DNA of 64,000 bases from Draconibacterium sediminis. GTDB taxonomy: Bacteria > Bacteroidota > Bacteroidia > Bacteroidales > Prolixibacteraceae. Below are positions 25,775 to 33,720 of this stretch, in pieces. The notes under the pieces are model-generated. The model worked only from the letters and a program-made list of their open reading frames with translations. It ran no database searches and was not told the origin of the DNA. The stretch covers positions 1,426,001-1,490,000 of the forward strand of contig NZ_JRHC01000001.1 of the NCBI RefSeq assembly GCF_000949475.1, in the 5' to 3' direction. The position numbers and the translations under genes were made by a program. Within the stretch, counting starts at the first letter, position 1, and every line of letters begins with the position of its first letter.

Positions 25775-25806
25775 AAAAAAAGGTCGACATTTGTCGACCT
25801 TTTTTG
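25775..25806 (+). terminator. Repeated terminator after R5
   Basis: AAAGGTCGAC/GTCGACCTTT perfect stem with a 4-base loop and T run; also terminates toward the converging peroxidase gene. Confidence 0.8.
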
Positions 25807-25829
25807 TTTAGTTATATAAATTACTGCAA

Positions 25830-26366
25830 TTAATTCGTAATCCAGCTGATGATTTTAGCATCATCAGGTTTTACTTTGGGTTCAATTACCTCAACTAATT
25901 TTCCGTTTTCGTCGATCAGGTATTTTTGAAAGTTCCAGCCAACTTCCGAATCCTGTTTTCCGTTTTTACTCTTCTGAGTCAGCCACTGATAAACCGGATG
26001 CATATCATCGCCTTTCACCGAAATTTTCGACATCATGGGAAAAGTAACTCCATAGTTCATCTCGCAAAATTCAACAATTTCGGCGTTGCTCTTGGGTTCC
26101 TGGTTGGCAAAATTATTGGCCGGAAACCCGATAATAACAAAATCATCGCCACCATATTGCTCAAAAACACTTTGTAGTTGTTCAAACTGCGGAGTCAGTC
26201 CACATTTCGATGCGGTGTTTACAACCAATACTTTTTTTCCTTTCAATGTGGAAAGGTCGAAATCTTTTCCTTCAATATCTTTAACCGTAAAATCGTGCAG
26301 CGAACTTTGTCCAAAAGCTGTGATTACAGCTAAAAGTAATACGTTTATAAAAATTAGCTTTTTCAT
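25830..26366 (-). CDS. Exported glutathione-peroxidase-family thiol peroxidase
   Basis: A 178-residue protein with a signal peptide (MKKLIFINVLLLAVITAFGQ) and a thioredoxin-like peroxidase domain. The catalytic Cys is C55 in NTASKCGLTPQ; ANNFANQEP supplies the Gln and VGWNFQKYLID the Trp/Asn of the tetrad. Bacterial members mostly use thioredoxin-like reductants rather than glutathione. It should act in the periplasm against peroxides, plausible for an anaerobe with oxygen-sensitive hydrogenases. Confidence 0.9.
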   Translation of the reverse strand: MKKLIFINVLLLAVITAFGQSSLHDFTVKDIEGKDFDLSTLKGKKVLVVNTASKCGLTPQFEQLQSVFEQYGGDDFVIIGFPANNFANQEPKSNAEIVEFCEMNYGVTFPMMSKISVKGDDMHPVYQWLTQKSKNGKQDSEVGWNFQKYLIDENGKLVEVIEPKVKPDDAKIISWITN

Positions 26367-26478
26367 ATTTTTTTCTTTTTTACATCTAAAGAACAGCCGG
26401 AATGCCTAAAAGTTTGTGTGGAGTTGTAAATGAGAATGATAAATGGGGTAGCGAAAAAGATATTTGTGATGAATTCTC

Positions 26479-27090
26479 CTACTTATTTTTCTTTTTCTCC
26501 AATTCCTCGCGGGTTTTAGGTGTAGAAAAATACTCATCCGATTGATCTTTTTTCCAGAGGGTGAAAAGTTTACCGACATTTTCGGAAGGAGAAAAACGGA
26601 AAAGGCTTATCGATGAGGCCTCAGAACGCATTAAGCGGTTATTTTCGGTCATGATCACGCTAACCGGATCACTTTCCTCTTCTGCCATACGAAATTTAAT
26701 AGGTGGGTTATATTCCTGCATAAAAGCAAGGTTTTGTTCAGCCTTGTCTAATTCCGAAACCTGTTGGGGCGACACAACAATCTCCGGGATGTCGACATTT
26801 TCGGAAACCATCTCCACTTTTGGATTAACAAGCAGCGTGTGCACCGAAACTATTTTTCTGAAATACGAAATGTGCGAAAGTACCAATGAATCGCCTGGCG
26901 ATACCCATACCGAAAATACACCGTTTTTCTGGCTGATATCTTTGTCGTGGTTGTCAAGATTTACAATATAGACATCACTAATCGGGTTGTCGTTTTGATC
27001 CACTATCTGTCCCTGAATTAAAAAACGTTTAATTTGCCCAAACGAAGTCAGAAACAGAATTGAGAATAAGATGGTAAATATTGTTTTCAT
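26479..27090 (-). CDS. Exported protein with carboxypeptidase-like regulatory domain
   Basis: About 203 residues from the ATG at 27090 (MKTIFTILFSILFLTSFGQ, a signal peptide); a reading from 27129 puts 13 residues before it. The first mature part (IQGQIVDQNDNPISDVYIVN, GVFSVWVSPGDSLVLSHISY) is a carboxypeptidase D regulatory-like beta sandwich. The C-terminal half is charged with no known motif. Similar proteins are scattered through Bacteroidota as envelope proteins of unknown role. It follows the SpoIIE gene by 119 bp in the same direction. Confidence 0.75.
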   Translation of the reverse strand: MKTIFTILFSILFLTSFGQIKRFLIQGQIVDQNDNPISDVYIVNLDNHDKDISQKNGVFSVWVSPGDSLVLSHISYFRKIVSVHTLLVNPKVEMVSENVDIPEIVVSPQQVSELDKAEQNLAFMQEYNPPIKFRMAEEESDPVSVIMTENNRLMRSEASSISLFRFSPSENVGKLFTLWKKDQSDEYFSTPKTREELEKKKNK

Positions 27091-27209
27091 ATCCGGTCTT
27101 GTTTTTATTTTGAAAGATTCACTGTTCAAATTATGGGGAAGACCCTCAATAGTAGTACGAAATTCGGACTGCTTTGTTCAAGCTCTTACGGATATTCTTG
27201 CTTTTGTTG

Positions 27210-28424
27210 TTATACGTATTCGATTTTAACCTTCTTAAAGAATTTATGTATCAGTAATTTAACAATGCGTTTTACTACGAATTTCCTAAGTTCAAGTTCC
27301 AGCGGTTGTTCCGGATCCTGATGTGCCCAGTTAATACGGGTTCCCACAATAATATCTATGCAGTCGTGCTGCAGCAAAAGTTTCACAATTTCTTCGGGCG
27401 GGCTGTCTGTCAGTCGGGTATCGCTGTCGTAATTTTCTAATATTTCTTCCACTTTTCCTAGAGTCAGAATCCCTTCTGTAACCATTTCAAAACCCTGCAT
27501 TTTAGCTGTTGGCGGTAATTTGTCCAGATTTTTATTGCCGTGTTGAATTTCAACAGTAAGGTCGAGTTCGCGGGCAATGATTTCGGCCGTGGTTCCTCCA
27601 CAAATGATTTTCTTTCCTTCAAAACCCTGGATGCGGCCAACAAAATCGTAGTCTTTTATTTTGTAAAAAGGCGGACCGGTAATCAGCATAAATTTACGCG
27701 GCTCGCGAAAATACATTACGCCGCAACTGGTATCGTCTTTTACCGAAAACTGGTCGTTCATTACCGCCTGGTTAACAATTTTTCGTGCCAGTTTTGTAGC
27801 TGAAATATCAGGCATTCGTTTGATCTGGTTTAACGCAAAATCCTCGATATTTTCCATACCCCAGCCCAGCGGGTAGCGTTGGTTTCCAAGGCCCGATTGT
27901 GGTACACCGTCCGACATAAAAATTATGCGGTCTTCTTTACGTGCAGTAAATTCCTTGCAATGCAATACTTTGCCCTGGTTTTCCTCGCCCTCGATCGTAA
28001 GGTTGTATTCTTTTCCCTGCATGGCAACTCCGTTTCGGAGCACCAGAATTCCGGGGTTGTCGTAATTCACAATTCGCACATGTCCTTCGCCGTCCAGCTC
28101 GATTATAGTGAATGTGGCATAACTTTCTTTTCCGTCGCTGCTTTTTGGCAGGGTCTCCATTATTATACGTGCGGCCACTTCGGGTTTGGTGTGCAGCTGC
28201 GAATATTTTAATGCCATGGTGGAGGTTAGCGTTGCCAAAACACTTGCTTTAATTCCGTGCCCGATGCCGTCGCTCAATACCAAAATGGTGCGTCCTTCTT
28301 CGCGAATAATACTCGACTGAAACACGTCGCCACAGGCAATTTCGCCTTTCGGCCTTTTTTGCTGGAATTCTATTTCAACGTGGTAATCAGGATTTGTCGT
28401 CGTTACCATAGCGATAGGTTTCAA
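27210..28424 (-). CDS. SpoIIE/PP2C-type phosphatase linked to hydrogenase
   Basis: A 404-residue protein: SpoIIE-like phosphatase at about 20-235, with metal-binding motifs CGDVFQSS, ILVLSDGIGHGIKAS, RIIFMSDGVPQSG and VKDDTSCGVMYF, then a C-terminal domain of about 165 residues (FMLITGPPF, GKKIICGGTTAEIIAREL) that accompanies such phosphatases in hydrogenase-linked operons. It would dephosphorylate a Ser/Thr-phosphorylated partner. The start overlaps the PAS gene end by 38 bp (or 23 bp from the internal ATG at 28409), implying coupled translation. Transcribed divergently from the hydrogenase operon. Confidence 0.85.
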   Translation of the reverse strand: MKPIAMVTTTNPDYHVEIEFQQKRPKGEIACGDVFQSSIIREEGRTILVLSDGIGHGIKASVLATLTSTMALKYSQLHTKPEVAARIIMETLPKSSDGKESYATFTIIELDGEGHVRIVNYDNPGILVLRNGVAMQGKEYNLTIEGEENQGKVLHCKEFTARKEDRIIFMSDGVPQSGLGNQRYPLGWGMENIEDFALNQIKRMPDISATKLARKIVNQAVMNDQFSVKDDTSCGVMYFREPRKFMLITGPPFYKIKDYDFVGRIQGFEGKKIICGGTTAEIIARELDLTVEIQHGNKNLDKLPPTAKMQGFEMVTEGILTLGKVEEILENYDSDTRLTDSPPEEIVKLLLQHDCIDIIVGTRINWAHQDPEQPLELELRKFVVKRIVKLLIHKFFKKVKIEYV

Positions 28425-29319
28425 TTATGGAGTTTAGCAATTCTTCTGTTTCGGCCGCGTTTTCGCCCAGCAGAAAAGCAATTTTCTGTACCGTTTCAAT
28501 ATTTTGTTTGTTGATTTTGCGGGCACGGTTAATAATTTCGTCCTGTACCAGCATTGGCGCCGACATATCGCGGAAAACCACGCCAACCACTTTGTTTTTG
28601 TACAGCGTGCGTACCGAAACGTGCATTAGCTTATTGTTGAACTTTAAGTCGCGTTCAGCCAGTTCATCGCCCGATGTAAGAACGCTCGAAATCATTTTGT
28701 AAATCAAATCAGGCACCAGTCCTTTAACGTCGGCTCCCGTGAGCCCTGGAATGGTTTCGTACAAATCTTCGGTGTCTTCGCCCATTAGTTTGGCAAAATA
28801 TTCATTGGAGTCTACTATTTTAAAATTACTGTCCACCATTACAATTCCCGACGATATTTTATGAATCATTTGCGACGAAACCTGCATGGTTTCCTGAGCT
28901 TTCTCCAGGCGTTTTTCGGTTTTTTTCAGTTCGGTTATGTCGTTTATCGAACCAACAATTCCAACTATTTTATTCTCATTATCGCGGATCACCGCTTTAT
29001 TCAAAATAACGTGGTGCGAGGTACCGTCGCCATGGCGTACCTGGGTGTTGTATACCTGCACATCGGGGTTGGCAATCAGCTCCTTATCCTGCGCCAGGTA
29101 TTTATCGGCCATTTCTTTTACATGGACTTCGTGTAAGGGTTTGCCTAAAATTTGCTCCTTTGTTTTTCCCGTGAATTTTTCGTGTGCGGCATTACACATT
29201 TGGTAAACTCCTTCTGTGTCGCGGTAAAAAATCGGTATCGGCAGTGCATCAATAATTTTCTGATGAATTGCCGGGTCTTCAATATTGCCGGTCAGAAATG
29301 ATTCTTTATCGTAAATCAT
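28387..29319 (-). CDS. PAS-domain sensor protein linked to hydrogenase
   Basis: A 310-residue soluble protein. First PAS about 20-130 (IIDALPIPIFYRDTEGVYQMC, IVGIVGSINDITELKKTE), a short coiled coil, then a second PAS about 150-255 (MIHKISSGIVMVDSNFKIVDSN). The C-terminal helix (RARKINKQNIETVQKIAFLLGE) has no kinase domain. No heme His or Cys cluster is obvious, so the cofactor or ligand is unknown. It heads the divergent operon and probably feeds the SpoIIE phosphatase. Confidence 0.82.
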   Translation of the reverse strand: MIYDKESFLTGNIEDPAIHQKIIDALPIPIFYRDTEGVYQMCNAAHEKFTGKTKEQILGKPLHEVHVKEMADKYLAQDKELIANPDVQVYNTQVRHGDGTSHHVILNKAVIRDNENKIVGIVGSINDITELKKTEKRLEKAQETMQVSSQMIHKISSGIVMVDSNFKIVDSNEYFAKLMGEDTEDLYETIPGLTGADVKGLVPDLIYKMISSVLTSGDELAERDLKFNNKLMHVSVRTLYKNKVVGVVFRDMSAPMLVQDEIINRARKINKQNIETVQKIAFLLGENAAETEELLNSIIETYRYGNDDKS

Positions 29320-29524
29320 GTTTCGTTTTTTCAGGTTTTACCACAGAAAAATACACATTTTACAAGGCATATAAAACCACAGGCACTTTATATTTTGGCG
29401 AATTGTTTAAAAACAGATTTTTAGAAATCGATTCATCAGAAATAGAGACGAATAGGGCTTGTTTTTATTCATTATAAATTCGGCATAACTTGACTTGTAG
29501 CAGTGAAAAAATTATTGGTAGAAT

Positions 29525-29532
29525 TATCTTTG
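29525..29532 (+). promoter_or_regulatory. Possible -7 element of the hydrogenase operon
   Basis: TATCTTTG fits TAnnTTTG and lies 23 bp before the GTG start of the first gene. The nearest TTG upstream (29495-29497) is at a spacing that is too long (27 bases), so this is tentative. Confidence 0.35.
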
Positions 29533-29554
29533 TGCCAAGTTTTAAACGAACCAA

Positions 29555-29899
29555 GTGAAGTTATCTGAGATTATTGATTTGACCAACGCAAAAGTGGTTG
29601 CCGGAGATGCCGAAAAAGACCGCGAATTGCTGAGAGCTTTTAGCTCCGATCTGATGAGCGATGTGTTAACGCTGGATACGGAGCATATACTTTTAATTAC
29701 AGGACTGACCAATTTGCAAATTGTTCGTACAGCCGAAATGGCCGACATTGAAGTGGTGTTGCTGGCACGCAACAAAACTGCCACCCCCGAAATGATCGAG
29801 CTGGCCAACGAAACAGGTCTTGTTCTGCTGGAAACACCCTTTTCTATTTATCGTGCGAGCGGCTTGCTGTTTCAAAACGGTTTAGACCCGGTTTATTAA
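29555..29899 (+). CDS. DRTGG-domain protein 1
   Basis: 114 residues from a GTG start at 29555. It matches the DRTGG fold found in HPr-kinase N-termini and phosphotransacetylases: LTNAKVVAGDAEKDRELLRAFSSDLMSDVLTL, then LLITGLTNLQIVRTAEMADIEVVLL. It may bind a nucleotide or small ligand. It is the first gene of the hydrogenase operon; its stop overlaps the next start (TAATG). Sequence-related to the second DRTGG gene at 31666. Confidence 0.8.
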   Translation: MKLSEIIDLTNAKVVAGDAEKDRELLRAFSSDLMSDVLTLDTEHILLITGLTNLQIVRTAEMADIEVVLLARNKTATPEMIELANETGLVLLETPFSIYRASGLLFQNGLDPVY

Positions 29900-30309
29900 T
29901 GAAATTGGAATTTGACATAGCGAGTGGCGATTTTAGCAAGGCAGGAAGAGCTTCGAGCCGAATTAAAAAAATGCTGAAACAATTGCAGGTTGATCCGAAA
30001 GTGATCAAACGAATTGTCGTGGCCATTTACGAAGCCGAGGTAAATGTTGTTGCTCACTCTGTTGGAGGAAAAATGCTGGCTGAAATCGACGGAACAGGAA
30101 TTACAGTAATCGTGCAGGATAACGGCCCCGGTATTGAAGATATTGAAAAAGCAATGCAGGAAGGTTATTCAACTGCTTCCAAAGCCGTGCGAAATATGGG
30201 TTTTGGGGCAGGAATGGGATTGCCGAATATTAACCGAAACACCGATGAATTTACGATTGAAAGCGAGTTAGGAGTGGGAACAGTTTTAACTTTCAGAAAT
30301 AATTTTTAA
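29899..30309 (+). CDS. HATPase, RsbW-like anti-sigma/Ser kinase protein
   Basis: A 136-residue GHKL ATPase domain: N box YEAEVNVVAHS, G1 DNGPGIEDIEKAMQEG, and G2 GFGAGMGLPNINRN. Such small stand-alone proteins are Ser/Thr kinases of partner-switch systems, whose substrate is reversed by PP2C/SpoIIE phosphatases such as the divergent one here. No STAS anti-anti-sigma protein is visible nearby. Overlaps the neighbours at both ends by single bases. Confidence 0.83.
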   Translation: MKLEFDIASGDFSKAGRASSRIKKMLKQLQVDPKVIKRIVVAIYEAEVNVVAHSVGGKMLAEIDGTGITVIVQDNGPGIEDIEKAMQEGYSTASKAVRNMGFGAGMGLPNINRNTDEFTIESELGVGTVLTFRNNF

Positions 30310-31679
30310 TGATGAAGGTTGTAGAAAAATATCATGCCATAACAGTTGACAAAGATAAATGTACGGGCTGCACGCACTGCATGAAATCCTGTCCAACCGA
30401 GGCAATCCGGATACGTGGGGGAGTGGCAAAAATAAATGCTGATCGTTGTGTGGATTGCGGAAACTGCCTGCGCGCATGTCCGGTTGATGCTTTTTATGTG
30501 GAGCAGGATAGTTTGGAACAACTGAATAAATACAAATACCGGGTGGTACTTTTCCCGTCGGTAATGATCGGGCAGTTTCCCGAGATTTATACAGAAGGCA
30601 AAATTTACGAAGCATTGCTGAAACTCGGTTTTACGCATATTTTTGAGGTGGAACAACCCATCGGATTGCTGATTGATGAGATAAAGCAGGAAGTTCAGAA
30701 ATCTACCCGTAAACCAATGATTTCATCGTTCTGCCCTGCTATTGTGCGTCTGATACAATCGCGCTATCCATCGCTGGTTGATAACATTGTACCGGTAAAA
30801 GCACCTCACGATTTGGCAGCTTGTCATGCCATTGAGCTGTTGGCCAAACAAGGCGTTAAACGCGAAGAAATAGGCACTTTTTATGTGTCGCCCTGTTCGG
30901 CAAAGATGGCTGCTGTAAAACGTCCTTTGGGCGAAGAAGTGTCGGCAGTGGATGGCCTGATAAAAATGAGTGATTTGTACAATCACATCATGCGGGTAAT
31001 TGAAAAAGAAGAAAAAACGGATACGGCTCCCTTACGCAAAAACCTTACACTTGATGGTATTCTGTGGAGTCTTCCGCGTGGCGAAGCAAGGCACTTTAGA
31101 CGCAACTCGATGGCGGTTGACGGTATACACAATGTGGTTAAAATTCTGGAACGCATGGAAAACGACGAGGTTCCGGTGCTCGATTTTCTGGAACTGAAAT
31201 CGTGTCACCAGGGATGTGCCGGCGGAATTTTGCTTACCGGAAACCGTTTCTTAACTGTTGAGCGATTACAAAAACGTTCAAAACGTTATCCGCATGCTTC
31301 GTCCATCGATGTTTCGGCAGTAAGTTGTCTGGGGATAAAAAATAAAATGAAAGCGGATCCGATTGAACCCAGTTATGTTTTTGCACTCGATCCCGACCGG
31401 CTGAAAGCGCTGGAGAAAATGCAGAAAGTAGATCGAATTTTATGTCAGCTGCCGGGAATTGATTGCGGAAGTTGTGGGGCGCCCAACTGCCACGCACTGG
31501 CCGAAGATATGGTGCAGGGACAAGCAAAAATGACCGATTGCATTTTCTTGCAAAACAGATATTTAAACGAGAAAAAAATAAACATCGAAAAAGCGACAAA
31601 GAACCTGGAAAAAGCCTGGGGGAAAAATCGTTTTGACGCTGACTGTAACAGAAGAGGAGGTAGAAATGAAGGTTTCTGA
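30309..31679 (+). CDS. Sensory-type [FeFe]-hydrogenase-like Fe-S protein
   Basis: 456 residues. Two N-terminal [4Fe-4S] clusters (C18, C21, C24, C28 and C47, C50, C53, C57), then an H-cluster domain: L1 SSFCPAI with C142, L2 VSPCSAK with C196, L3 LKSCHQGCAGG with C299 and C303. All four ligands of the cubane are present, but the Cys that relays protons in catalytic enzymes (first Cys of TSCCP) is Phe141. A C-terminal PF04060-type cluster follows (C386, C389, C394, C411). The short or altered L motifs and gene context resemble HydS-type proteins of hydABC operons such as that of Thermotoga, so sensing rather than H2 turnover is likely. Confidence 0.85.
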   Translation: MMKVVEKYHAITVDKDKCTGCTHCMKSCPTEAIRIRGGVAKINADRCVDCGNCLRACPVDAFYVEQDSLEQLNKYKYRVVLFPSVMIGQFPEIYTEGKIYEALLKLGFTHIFEVEQPIGLLIDEIKQEVQKSTRKPMISSFCPAIVRLIQSRYPSLVDNIVPVKAPHDLAACHAIELLAKQGVKREEIGTFYVSPCSAKMAAVKRPLGEEVSAVDGLIKMSDLYNHIMRVIEKEEKTDTAPLRKNLTLDGILWSLPRGEARHFRRNSMAVDGIHNVVKILERMENDEVPVLDFLELKSCHQGCAGGILLTGNRFLTVERLQKRSKRYPHASSIDVSAVSCLGIKNKMKADPIEPSYVFALDPDRLKALEKMQKVDRILCQLPGIDCGSCGAPNCHALAEDMVQGQAKMTDCIFLQNRYLNEKKINIEKATKNLEKAWGKNRFDADCNRRGGRNEGF

Positions 31680-31998
31680 ACTGGTTGAAAAATTTGGATT
31701 AAAAGTTTTTTCCGGCGAATCCGGATTAGAGAATGAAATTTCCGGCGGGTACGTTTCCGATCTGCTGAGCGATGTAATGGGAAATGCGCAGGAAGGAGAG
31801 GTGTGGATAACACTGCAAACGCACCAGAATGTAATGGCCATTGCCTCGTTGAAGGAGCTGGCAGCAGTGATACTGGTAAAGGGTTTCGAGCCCGAAGAAG
31901 ACACCCTTGAACGCAGTAACGAAGAGGGGATTCCTGTACTTGGAACCGACAAAGCTACTTTTGAAATGGCAGGTAATTTATACATTACTTTAACCTAA
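31666..31998 (+). CDS. DRTGG-domain protein 2
   Basis: 110 residues from the ATG at 31666, chosen because GAAGAGGAGG lies just upstream, one of the few strong Shine-Dalgarno sites in the window; a TTG at 31633 would extend it by 11 residues. It overlaps the end of the H-cluster gene by 14 bp. MKVSELVEKFGLKVFSGESGLENEISGGYVSDLLSDVM shows the DRTGG pattern, as in the protein at 29555. Ligand unknown. Confidence 0.8.
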   Translation: MKVSELVEKFGLKVFSGESGLENEISGGYVSDLLSDVMGNAQEGEVWITLQTHQNVMAIASLKELAAVILVKGFEPEEDTLERSNEEGIPVLGTDKATFEMAGNLYITLT

Positions 31999-32002
31999 TA
32001 CG

Positions 32003-32743
32003 ATGCAAAAATTCAGGGCCGACCTACATATTCATACCGTACTTTCGCCCTGTGCCGACCTGGAAATGGCTCCGCGTAAAATTGTGGAGCAAGCCCGGGA
32101 GGCCGGATTGCATATTATTGGAATCACCGATCATAACTCAACCTTAAATGCTAAAGTAATTCGCGATTTGGCGCGCGAAAAAGGAATACTGGCACTTACC
32201 GGTGCCGAAGTTACTACCAAAGAAGAAGTGCACTGCCTGGCATTTTTCGAAAATGATGAAGCTTTGGATAAGTTTCAGCAGTACCTGGAGCAGAATATTA
32301 CCCGTATCCCAAATCCCGACGGCCACTTTGGTTACCAGCCGGTGGTCGACGAAAACGAAGAGGTGTTGGAGTTGGTTCCGTATTACCTCACATCTGCATT
32401 AAAAAAAGGTATTTCGTCGGTTCAAAAGTACGTGTACCAACTGGGCGGTATTTTTATTCTGGCCCATATTAACCGCCCGCTAAACGGATTGTTTAGCCAC
32501 CTGGGTTTTGTGCCAACCGACCTTGAATTCGATGCCATGGGGATTACCGGAAAAACCAGCGAAAAGCATGTTCGAAAACATTATGATTTAAGTGATAAAA
32601 TTTCCCTGATTTATAATTCTGATGCTCATTTTTTGGAACAGATTGGCACCCGGTATTCCGTATTTAATATTCACGAATTAACTTTTAGTGAGGTGAAAAA
32701 GGCTCTGAATCAGCAGGATGAGCGATTTGTTGAAATCAAATGA
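32003..32743 (+). CDS. PHP-domain phosphoesterase
   Basis: A 246-residue polymerase/histidinol-phosphatase domain. Metal ligands are in ADLHIHTVLSPCADLEM, ITDHNSTLNA, FILAHINRP and YNSDAHFLEQIG. Close relatives sit in many bacterial hydABC-type operons, but their substrate is unknown to me. The stop overlaps the next start as ATGA. Confidence 0.85.
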   Translation: MQKFRADLHIHTVLSPCADLEMAPRKIVEQAREAGLHIIGITDHNSTLNAKVIRDLAREKGILALTGAEVTTKEEVHCLAFFENDEALDKFQQYLEQNITRIPNPDGHFGYQPVVDENEEVLELVPYYLTSALKKGISSVQKYVYQLGGIFILAHINRPLNGLFSHLGFVPTDLEFDAMGITGKTSEKHVRKHYDLSDKISLIYNSDAHFLEQIGTRYSVFNIHELTFSEVKKALNQQDERFVEIK

Positions 32744-33288
32744 AAACACTGTCCGAACATATTCTTGATATTGTGCAGAACTCCGTAAGTGCAAAAGCGA
32801 CATTGATTGAAATCATAGTTGAGGAGGATAAAATAGCAGATCTTTATTCTTTGGTAATCAGAGACAACGGCTGCGGAATGAGCAAAGAAACGCTGGCCAA
32901 AGCCATTAATCCGTTCTTTACATCGCGAACCACCCGAAAAGTGGGTTTAGGCATTCCTCTTTTAAAGCATAATGCCGAGGCGGCAGGGGGCAGTTTTTCC
33001 CTCGAATCAGAGCTGAATGTGGGTACTGTTTTAACCGCCCGTTTTCAGCTTTCGAATATCGATCGGCCGCCGTTGGGAGATATATGGGAAACCTTGTACC
33101 TGATGTTTTTAAGCTACACCGTTGGAAATTTGGTGTACCAACACAAAACCGAAAAGGGCGGGTTTCAAATAAGTTCCGATGAGTTAAAAGAAGTGCTAGG
33201 CGATGTTTCGTATCAGCAAAAGGAAATACGAGAAGGGATATTGGAACTGATAAAAACGAATTTAGAAGAAATAGAAGTAACGAAATAA
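32740..33288 (+). CDS. HATPase protein 2
   Basis: A 182-residue GHKL ATPase domain: N box LSEHILDIVQNSVSAKA, G1 DNGCGMSKETLAKAINPFFTSR, G2 VGLGIPLLKHNAE, and LNVGTVLTARF. It has no phospho-accepting His domain, and a C-terminal 60-residue tail ending in charged helices. Probably a second kinase or ATP-dependent regulator of the sensor module. ATGA overlap with the PHP gene implies translational coupling. Confidence 0.83.
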   Translation: MKTLSEHILDIVQNSVSAKATLIEIIVEEDKIADLYSLVIRDNGCGMSKETLAKAINPFFTSRTTRKVGLGIPLLKHNAEAAGGSFSLESELNVGTVLTARFQLSNIDRPPLGDIWETLYLMFLSYTVGNLVYQHKTEKGGFQISSDELKEVLGDVSYQQKEIREGILELIKTNLEEIEVTK

Positions 33289-33307
33289 CAATAAATAAAA
33301 TAGCGAT

Positions 33308-33703
33308 ATGACTAAAATTAAATCATTGGCTGATCTTCGGAAGATGAAAGAAGAAGCACAGTCGAAAATCAAACTCAGGGAAAATAGTACAAACCCTGAT
33401 CAGGTGGTGCAAGTAAAAGTGGGAATGGCCACATGTGGTATTGCATCGGGTGCAAAAGATACCATGAAATATTTTGTGGAAGAACTGGAACAGGAAGCTA
33501 TTGATGCGGTTGTTACTCAAACCGGTTGCATGGGCTACTGTTATGCTGAACCAACTGTTGAAGTAAAACTACCGGGAAAAGAACCGCTGGTTTACGGACA
33601 TGTTAACAAAGAAAAGGTTCACGAAATAATTGATAAGTACATAAAACGCGGGGAGCTGGTAGACGGTATAATTCCGGTAAGTTTTAAAACCATTGACGAC
33701 TAA
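33308..33703 (+). CDS. [2Fe-2S] thioredoxin-like ferredoxin
   Basis: 131 residues. The thioredoxin-like [2Fe-2S] fold is shown by MATCGIASGAKDTM and TQTGCMGYCYAEPTVEV (four Cys in the C-x9ish-C ... C-x3-C arrangement of this family, the first pair reduced to one visible Cys in MATCG). The N-terminal KIKSLADLRKMKEEAQSKIK is basic and helical. It lies directly before hydB and resembles the small ferredoxin of Thermotoga-type hyd operons; it may shuttle electrons or serve assembly. Confidence 0.78.
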   Translation: MTKIKSLADLRKMKEEAQSKIKLRENSTNPDQVVQVKVGMATCGIASGAKDTMKYFVEELEQEAIDAVVTQTGCMGYCYAEPTVEVKLPGKEPLVYGHVNKEKVHEIIDKYIKRGELVDGIIPVSFKTIDD

Positions 33704-33720
33704 TTACTAAACCTTTAACT

